DNA of 64,000 nt from Megasphaera hominis (GTDB lineage: Bacteria; Bacillota; Negativicutes; Veillonellales; Megasphaeraceae), in contig NZ_JACOGK010000008.1 of assembly GCF_014269395.1 (NCBI RefSeq), positions 1 to 64,000 of the forward strand. The letters run 5' to 3'. This document shows positions 58,770-64,000 of this stretch, one piece after another. The position numbers were made by a program, and so were the translations under genes. Numbering within the stretch: position 1 is the stretch's first letter; every line of letters begins with the position of its first letter. The notes beneath the pieces are model-generated. The model saw only the letters and a program-made list of their open reading frames with translations, did not search any database and was not told where the DNA came from.

Positions 58770-60482
58770 TTATTCCCACTTTTTCGGTGCTACGTGGTAC
58801 GTCGTCTGGCCTTCGAAGATGACGAAGCCCGGTGCGGCGTGGGCCGGCTTCTTTACGTTGCGTACGAGCGTGCAATCTACGTCGACCTTGCTGTCGCTGC
58901 GGCCTTTGCTGTAGTAGGCAGCCAGCTCGGCGGCAGCTGTGAGCTGCTTGTCCGTCGGTTCGGCGCGATGGCAGGCGAGGATGACGTGGGAACCGGGCTT
59001 GTCCTTGGCGTGGAACCAGCGGTCGTAGGGATGGGCCTTTTTGAAGGTCAGGAAATCGTTTTGCCGGTTATTGCGGCCGACCCAGATTTCCAGGCCGTCT
59101 ACGTGGACGGTGAGGATATCTTGAGAAAATTCGCGGCGCATCTTGTCGCGGTTATTGGAACGGATGAGGCCCATTTGCCGCATTTCCGCTTTGATGTCGG
59201 CAATTTCTTCCTTCGTGCCCGTATTGTCCAGAGCGTATTCGAGGGAGTAGAGATAGTCCAGGTAGCGGGCGTTTTCCTCGTGGAGCTCGCTCGATTTCTG
59301 GATACGGTTGCGCATCTTTGTATAGCGCTTGTAATAGCGGTTGGCGTTGTCTGTCATGGAATAGGCCGGTTCCAAGGGAATGGTGATGGTTTCCTGTTGT
59401 TCTGACAGGAGATTTTGGACGGTAACGCTCTTTTCGTGATCGTGCTTTTCATAGGCGTAGATCATGAGCAGGTCGCCGTAGAGCTTGTACGTGTCCATCT
59501 TGTCCGTTTCTTTCATTTCGGCGGCAATGCGCTTGATCTTGCGCTTTTGCTTTTCAATGAGCTTGCCGACCTTTTTTTTCAGCTCTTCCTGTTCGCCGCT
59601 CAGGCTGCGGTGGGCCTGCTGGTAGTCACTGAGGTATTCTTCGATGAGGTCGAAGTGACGCCGTGGGCACGTAGCCAGGCTTTGCAGGACCAAGGGGAAG
59701 ATGACCTCTTTATTATCCTTTTGCGTGTAGACCCAGGCACCGTGGACGTTTTCGAGCTCCTGGCCGAAGGCGGCAATGGCCTCGGTCCACGCTTTTTTTT
59801 GTGCCTCCGTGAGGTCCGCGACGGGCGTCGTTTTCGGCACGTCTGTGCGGCACGAAAGCTCGTTCAGGACGATGGTGCTCATGCCGTTGAAGCGCTTGAG
59901 CATCCACGCCGAGAGCGTTTCGTCAGACGGCAGGCCGAGCATTTCCTGCAATTCTTTCGGCGTAAAGGCAAAGGGATCCATGCGCATGAAGTTGGGCGGA
60001 AATTCGTATGGTACGTGGGGAGTAATGGTCCGCACGGCAGTCTTGCCCTTGGCCGTCTTGATGAGGGCTTCGATGATCATGCCGTCTTCAGTAAAGATGA
60101 CGTTGCTGTACTTGCCCATGAGCTCGACGTGGATTTTGCGCGTCGTCAGGCGTCCCGATACGTCTAGGACGTCGACGTCGATGTCGATGAGGCGGTCTAA
60201 GTGCAGCTGGTGGATCGAGGCGATGCGCCCGTTTTCGTAGTATTTGCGCAGGAACATGCAAAGGCCTGTCGGCACGTCAGGCGTGGGCGGCACGCGGTCC
60301 GATAAGTACAGGCGCGGCGAATCGTCGAGGGTAATGATCAGGTGGTGAATACCTGTCGTATTGAAAATGCGAAAATACAGGGAGCGTGCATCAAGCTGGT
60401 AAATCTTTGAGATGGAGCCGCCCTGGATAATAGAAATCAGTTCGTCTGTTATGACATGTAAGGTAATGCCGTCTAAGTTCAT
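58770..60482 (-). CDS. rqcH: Rqc2 homologue RqcH (NFACT family)
   Basis: 570 residues from the ATG at 60482 (AGGAGC upstream; an upstream extension lacks conservation). The NFACT-N part (MNLDGITLHVI...) holds LCMFLRKYYENGRI, a coiled coil spans about 290-410, and the NFACT-R end has WVGRNNRQNDFLTFKKAHPYDRW, then HAKDKPGSHVIL. RqcH adds alanine tails to nascent chains on stalled 50S subunits. Older databases call it fibronectin-binding protein. Confidence 0.9.
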   Translation of the reverse strand: MNLDGITLHVITDELISIIQGGSISKIYQLDARSLYFRIFNTTGIHHLIITLDDSPRLYLSDRVPPTPDVPTGLCMFLRKYYENGRIASIHQLHLDRLIDIDVDVLDVSGRLTTRKIHVELMGKYSNVIFTEDGMIIEALIKTAKGKTAVRTITPHVPYEFPPNFMRMDPFAFTPKELQEMLGLPSDETLSAWMLKRFNGMSTIVLNELSCRTDVPKTTPVADLTEAQKKAWTEAIAAFGQELENVHGAWVYTQKDNKEVIFPLVLQSLATCPRRHFDLIEEYLSDYQQAHRSLSGEQEELKKKVGKLIEKQKRKIKRIAAEMKETDKMDTYKLYGDLLMIYAYEKHDHEKSVTVQNLLSEQQETITIPLEPAYSMTDNANRYYKRYTKMRNRIQKSSELHEENARYLDYLYSLEYALDNTGTKEEIADIKAEMRQMGLIRSNNRDKMRREFSQDILTVHVDGLEIWVGRNNRQNDFLTFKKAHPYDRWFHAKDKPGSHVILACHRAEPTDKQLTAAAELAAYYSKGRSDSKVDVDCTLVRNVKKPAHAAPGFVIFEGQTTYHVAPKKWE

Positions 60483-60614
60483 TTTTTTCGTGCTCCTATG
60501 AAACCAAAGAATCGTATCTTTCTTATTGTAGCACGCCCAGGCTGATGGTACTAGTAAAAAATGTTCCTGCAAGGGTCGTTGCGACACTGGCCGTTAAAAG
60601 GAAGATATATAAAT

Positions 60615-60648
60615 CAAAAAAGACGCCACAGCCATGGCCGCAGCGTCC
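60615..60648 (-). terminator. Terminator of the fumarylacetoacetase-family gene
   Basis: GACGCTGCGGCC and GGCTGTGGCGTC form a stem on the minus strand, followed by six T. Confidence 0.8.
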
Positions 60649-60661
60649 GTAATATTATTCC

Positions 60662-61564
60662 TTATTTTACCTGATTCTTCAGTGTACCAATGCCGGAAAT
60701 GCTGATTTCCACGGTATCGCCGGAATGGATGAAGCGCGGTGGGTTGAAGCCTACGCCTACGCCGGACGGCGTGCCTGTAGAAATGATATCGCCAGGCTGG
60801 AGTGTCGTGCCCTGGGAGAGCGTAGAAATAAGCGTCGGAATGGGGAAGATGAATTCTTCTGTCGACGCATCCTGACGGACTTCGTCGTTGACCTTGGTAA
60901 CGATCGTAAAGGCATCGGGAGCGGCATCGCGCAAGAGAATGCACGGGCCCAAGGGTGCAAACGTGTCGAGGCTCTTGCCGTGGAACCACTGGCCGTGATT
61001 GCGCTGCAGGTCCCGGGCGGTAACGTCGTTCATGATAGTAAAGCCATAGACGTAATTCATGGCTTCGCTGACGGGGATGTCGGCCCCTTCTTTGCCGATG
61101 ATGACGGCCAGTTCGCCTTCATAATCGAGTTCCTTCGTGACGTTCTTGTGCGGATCGATGTCGTCATCCGGGCCGATGACGCACGTCGGGGCTTTTGTGA
61201 AGAACTGGGGGAACTTGGTCAGTTCCTTGAGCTTTTCTTTATGGAATTCTTCGATGTGTTCGGAGTAATTTTCACCGACGCAGAAAATATTTTTGGCGAG
61301 CTGCCGGATCGGCGACAGGACGTGTACCGTATTGATCGGACGGGCCGGTACGGCATCGGTCTTTTCGTTCTGTTCCAAAGCGTCGGCCAGGGCCAGGAGC
61401 CCTTCATTGCCCTGACGGATGAATTCTTCCAGCGTTTCCGGCAAGGGCGTAAAGAAGGCTTCTTCTAAGGCAATGGCACTGTAGACGCCTGTTTCGTCTT
61501 CATTTAGGACGCCCCACTGGACAAAGCCGAGATCTTCAAAGGTAATTAATTTTTTGATCATCAT
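60662..61564 (-). CDS. Fumarylacetoacetate hydrolase-family protein
   Basis: 300 residues. The C-terminal FAH domain (about 90-300) has FCVGENYSEHIEEF, ELDYEGELAVIIGKEG, and GTPSGVGVG with the metal-binding Glu/Asp set. The N-terminal 85 residues are the lid common to bacterial homologues. Members act as acylpyruvases, oxaloacetate decarboxylases or diketone hydrolases; specificity is not deducible. GGAGGAATACC precedes the first ATG. TGCTATAAT (61614-61606) is its likely extended -10. Confidence 0.85.
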   Translation of the reverse strand: MMIKKLITFEDLGFVQWGVLNEDETGVYSAIALEEAFFTPLPETLEEFIRQGNEGLLALADALEQNEKTDAVPARPINTVHVLSPIRQLAKNIFCVGENYSEHIEEFHKEKLKELTKFPQFFTKAPTCVIGPDDDIDPHKNVTKELDYEGELAVIIGKEGADIPVSEAMNYVYGFTIMNDVTARDLQRNHGQWFHGKSLDTFAPLGPCILLRDAAPDAFTIVTKVNDEVRQDASTEEFIFPIPTLISTLSQGTTLQPGDIISTGTPSGVGVGFNPPRFIHSGDTVEISISGIGTLKNQVK

Positions 61565-61767
61565 AGTTGGTATTCCTCCAAAGGTGTAAAAAAATGATTA
61601 TTTTTATTATAGCATACGTGAGAAGAGCCTGCAGGAAACCTTATTTTTTGCATATTTCCAGGAAAAGAACGTTACTCTTCTAGTGCATCAGCGTCTTTTA
61701 TGGTACAATCGGTAATAGTAAAACGTAAAAATACTAAGACACAGTCAATGTAAGGAGCGATATTTCA

Positions 61768-63468
61768 ATGGAAAATGGGACGACCAAAAATTTTATTGAA
61801 AATTTTATTGAAGAAGATTTCAAATCAAATAGATACGGCCAGCGTTTTGTGACGCGTTTTCCGCCGGAACCGAATGGCTACCTGCACATTGGCCACGCTA
61901 AGTCTATTTGCCTGAATTTTGGCCTGGCGAAAAAATACGGCGGTGTAACGAATCTCCGTTTTGACGATACAAACCCGACGAAGGAAACTGTCGAATACGT
62001 AGACAACATTATGAACGACGTCAAATGGCTCGGCTTTACATGGGAAGACCGTCTCCATTTCACATCGGATTACTTTGATACGCTGTACGACTATGCCGTC
62101 AAATTGATCAAATTGGGCAAAGCCTATGTAGACGATTTGACGAAGGAAGAAATGAAGGAATACCGCGGTACCTTCAGCGAACCGGGCAAGGAAAGCCCGT
62201 ACCGCAACCGCAGTGTCGAAGAAAACCTGCGCCTTTTTGAAGAAATGAAGGCCGGCAAATATGCTGACGGCGAAAAGGTACTGCGCGCTAAAATCGACAT
62301 GGCCAGCCCGAACATCAACATGCGCGACCCTGTCATTTACCGTATTTTCCATCACGAACATCACCGTACAGGCAATAAATGGTGCATTTATCCTATGTAC
62401 GATTTTGCCCATCCTGTATCGGATGCCATCGAACGGGTAACGCACTCTATCTGTACCCTCGAATACGAAGACCACCGTCCGCTCTATGACTGGTGCATTC
62501 AGGACTGGGACGATCCCGAAGGCCAGCTGCCGCGTCAGATCGAATTTGCCCGCCTCAATGTAACGCACATGATCATGAGCAAACGTAAGCTGCGCATCCT
62601 CGTCGAAAAAGGTATCGTCAGCGGCTGGGATGATCCCCGTATGCCGACCATTGCCGGTATCCGCCGCCGTGGCTATACGCCCGAAGCAATCCGCGATTTC
62701 TGTGACCGCATTGGCGTTGCCAAGGCCGACAGCACGGTCGACATTTCCCTCCTCGAATACTGCATCCGCGAAGACTTGAAACTGAAAGCACCGCGCTTGA
62801 TGACAGTTATCGACCCGGTGAAGGTAGTCATTACGGATTATCCCGAAGACAAGACGGAAGTCCTGACGGCTGAAAATAACCAGGAAAATGAAGCTCTCGG
62901 CACGCGTCACATGACCTTTAGCCGTACGCTGTACATTGACCGCAAGGACTTCATGGAAGAACCGGTTAAGAAATTCTTCCGCCTCGCACCGGGCAAGGAA
63001 GTACGCCTGAAATATGCCTACATCATTAAGTGCGAAGACGTCGTGAAGGACGCCGACGGCAATATTGTCGAAATCCATTGCACGCACGATCCGGAAAGCC
63101 TGAGCGGCAGCGGTGCCAACGCCAACCGTAAGGTAAATGGCACGCTCCACTGGGTCAACGCAGCCGATGCCGTCGACGTAGAAACACGCGTCTACGACTA
63201 TCTCCTCAACGGCGCTGACGAAGAGGAAGAAGAAGGCACGACGAGCAAGGATTTCCTCGATCAGATCAATCCGGACAGCCTGACTGTATACCAGAGCAAG
63301 GCCGAAGCCGCCCTGGCCGGTTACAAAGCAGGCGATCACTTCCAGTTCCTGCGCGAAGGCTATTTCGTTATCGATCAGGATTCGACGCCGGACCACATGG
63401 TCGTCAACCGCATTGTAGGCCTGCGTGACACATGGGCTAAGATGCAGAAAAAGGAAGAAAAGAAATAA
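61768..63468 (+). CDS. glnS: Glutaminyl-tRNA synthetase
   Basis: 566 residues. Class I motifs HIGH (40-43) and MSKRK (270-274) are clear. The [16 protein letters not shown] stretch and the C-terminal anticodon-binding barrels (about 340-550) with [12 protein letters not shown] identify GlnRS, not a discriminating GluRS. It charges tRNA-Gln directly with glutamine. The acidic EEEEEG linker near 490 is a local oddity. AAGGAGCG precedes the ATG. Confidence 0.95.
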   Translation: MENGTTKNFIENFIEEDFKSNRYGQRFVTRFPPEPNGYLHIGHAKSICLNFGLAKKYGGVTNLRFDDTNPTKETVEYVDNIMNDVKWLGFTWEDRLHFTSDYFDTLYDYAVKLIKLGKAYVDDLTKEEMKEYRGTFSEPGKESPYRNRSVEENLRLFEEMKAGKYADGEKVLRAKIDMASPNINMRDPVIYRIFHHEHHRTGNKWCIYPMYDFAHPVSDAIERVTHSICTLEYEDHRPLYDWCIQDWDDPEGQLPRQIEFARLNVTHMIMSKRKLRILVEKGIVSGWDDPRMPTIAGIRRRGYTPEAIRDFCDRIGVAKADSTVDISLLEYCIREDLKLKAPRLMTVIDPVKVVITDYPEDKTEVLTAENNQENEALGTRHMTFSRTLYIDRKDFMEEPVKKFFRLAPGKEVRLKYAYIIKCEDVVKDADGNIVEIHCTHDPESLSGSGANANRKVNGTLHWVNAADAVDVETRVYDYLLNGADEEEEEGTTSKDFLDQINPDSLTVYQSKAEAALAGYKAGDHFQFLREGYFVIDQDSTPDHMVVNRIVGLRDTWAKMQKKEEKK

Positions 63469-63503
63469 GAAGATTAGAACAAAATTAAAATAAAATGAGA
63501 AGC

Positions 63504-63557
63504 TGAGAACCGACTTTTTCTAAGATTAGAGTTTGCTGAGAAGGTCGGTTCTCTTCT
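63504..63557 (+). terminator. Terminator of glnS
   Basis: GAGAACCGAC and GTCGGTTCTC form a strong stem around about 30 bases, with a short T-rich tail. Confidence 0.7.
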
Positions 63558-63618
63558 GTCATAGCATTGCACCAACGATGTAGAAACGGTATAATAAAAC
63601 GGAGTAGGAGGATTGATC

Positions 63619-63894
63619 ATGAAAGCGTCAGGCACACGGGGAGTATTGATCTTAATACTTTTCATCCTGGTCGGCGGCATCATGGGCGGCATGGCAGGAG
63701 ACCTCTTTACGGGCTCCGGCGTCAGCCTGGGCAATCTCATGCCCCTGCTTACCAGGCAGTTTGAAATCTTTTCTATACAAAACGTAGACCTCAATCTCTA
63801 TATCATGCAGATCCGTTTTGGCCTTCACTTTGCACCGAATCTGCTGAGCCTCATAGGGATTATCTGTGCGTGCTTTATATTCCGTCGTATTTAG
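63619..63894 (+). CDS. DUF4321 small membrane protein
   Basis: 91 residues with the ATG at 63619, preceded by AGGAGG. Two hydrophobic segments (about 9-30 and 70-89) flank a central FEIFSIQNVDLNLYIMQIRFGLHF. That pattern with the N-terminal GGIMGGMAGDL is the DUF4321 family, found next to maf and rod-shape genes in Firmicutes. Function unknown. Confidence 0.8.
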   Translation: MKASGTRGVLILILFILVGGIMGGMAGDLFTGSGVSLGNLMPLLTRQFEIFSIQNVDLNLYIMQIRFGLHFAPNLLSLIGIICACFIFRRI

Positions 63895-63923
63895 CTGTCC
63901 CTAAGGGATAGAGGAGGAACTGT

Positions 63924-64000
63924 ATGCTAATCTTAGCTTCCGCATCACCGCGGCGCAGAGAATTGCTGTCGCAGATCGGAGTTGCCTATATGGTAAGCCC
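63924..64000 (+). CDS. maf: Maf-like nucleotide pyrophosphatase (5' end only)
   Basis: The first 25 codons are present up to the window edge. MLILASASPRRRELLSQIG is the diagnostic N-terminus of Maf/YhdE proteins, which hydrolyse dTTP/UTP or modified nucleotides. GAGGAGGAAC precedes the ATG. The order DUF4321-maf is usual in this group. Confidence 0.9.
   Translation, partial: MLILASASPRRRELLSQIGVAYMVS

Noticed and set aside
61825..63396. 523-codon open frame antisense to glnS
   Set aside because: It lies fully opposite a certain tRNA synthetase gene, has no plausible domain, and its composition is that of a mirrored GC-rich gene.

Overview
The window looks like a chromosomal segment of a diderm Firmicute of the class Negativicutes, most likely Megasphaera or a close relative. 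The grounds are a biotin-dependent sodium-pump decarboxylase cluster (mmdA-mmdD-mmdC type), a 4-hydroxybutyrate dehydrogenase of the clostridial type, Firmicute-style housekeeping neighbourhoods (rplU-prp-rpmA, phoH-ybeY-cdd-era-recO, an S-box in front of metN, RqcH, long-form HPF), and a large lipopolysaccharide locus that only an outer-membrane organism needs. The assignment rests on gene content and style; no search was run.

Layout. 1-8300: a short phage-like fragment, 4-hydroxybutyrate dehydrogenase, a PHP phosphoesterase with an exported peptidoglycan amidase, a PatB-type C-S lyase, the methylmalonyl-CoA decarboxylase genes (alpha, delta and biotin carrier, but no beta subunit) and a convergent FlK-like thioesterase. 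8335-21872: nhaA, then a co-directional envelope-glycan block: an LTA-synthase-like transferase, two O-antigen ligase/polymerase-like proteins, GT2, GT8, GT9 and GT25 glycosyltransferases, and a VirK/YbjX-family protein. It ends in a strong terminator. The GT25 genes are a tandem AT-rich pair, and the second is frameshifted at an A8 tract. 22066-28240: UDP-glucose dehydrogenase and UDP-glucuronate-4-epimerase-like genes, followed by two AT-rich single-gene modules (GtrII-like and phosphoethanolamine transferase-like). The modules are separated by a decayed copy of the epimerase 3' end, and the second is bracketed by short direct repeats.

28300-34812: degenerate CRISPR-repeat-like sequences, a LysR regulator with a cyclophilin-like protein, an aldo/keto reductase and a CMD-cupin fusion, then an M17 aminopeptidase / PHP / P-loop operon. 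34820-39050 is the accessory part: a repeat-rich non-coding stretch with one well-formed type I-C-like CRISPR repeat, an ISL3-family insertion sequence with iteron arrays at both ends, an ORF broken by one in-frame TGA, and two small membrane proteins of unknown function. 39050-48905 is housekeeping: L21/Prp/L27, an ECF S-component with a long leader, two radical-SAM proteins, PhoH, YbeY, a broken cytidine deaminase, Era, a CorC/HlyC-type protein and RecO. 48934-54300 on the minus strand: a MATE exporter with an M20 peptidase, and metNIQ under a SAM-I riboswitch. 54494-64000: HPF, PutP, an ABC-F protein, RqcH, a fumarylacetoacetase-family protein, GlnRS, a DUF4321 protein and the start of maf.

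No tRNA or rRNA gene was recognised. The strongest candidates for something unusual are the A8 frameshift in the second GT25 gene (possible phase variation of LPS), the repeat-bracketed envelope-modification modules with epimerase debris, and the iteron-ended ISL3 element beside an orphan CRISPR repeat.
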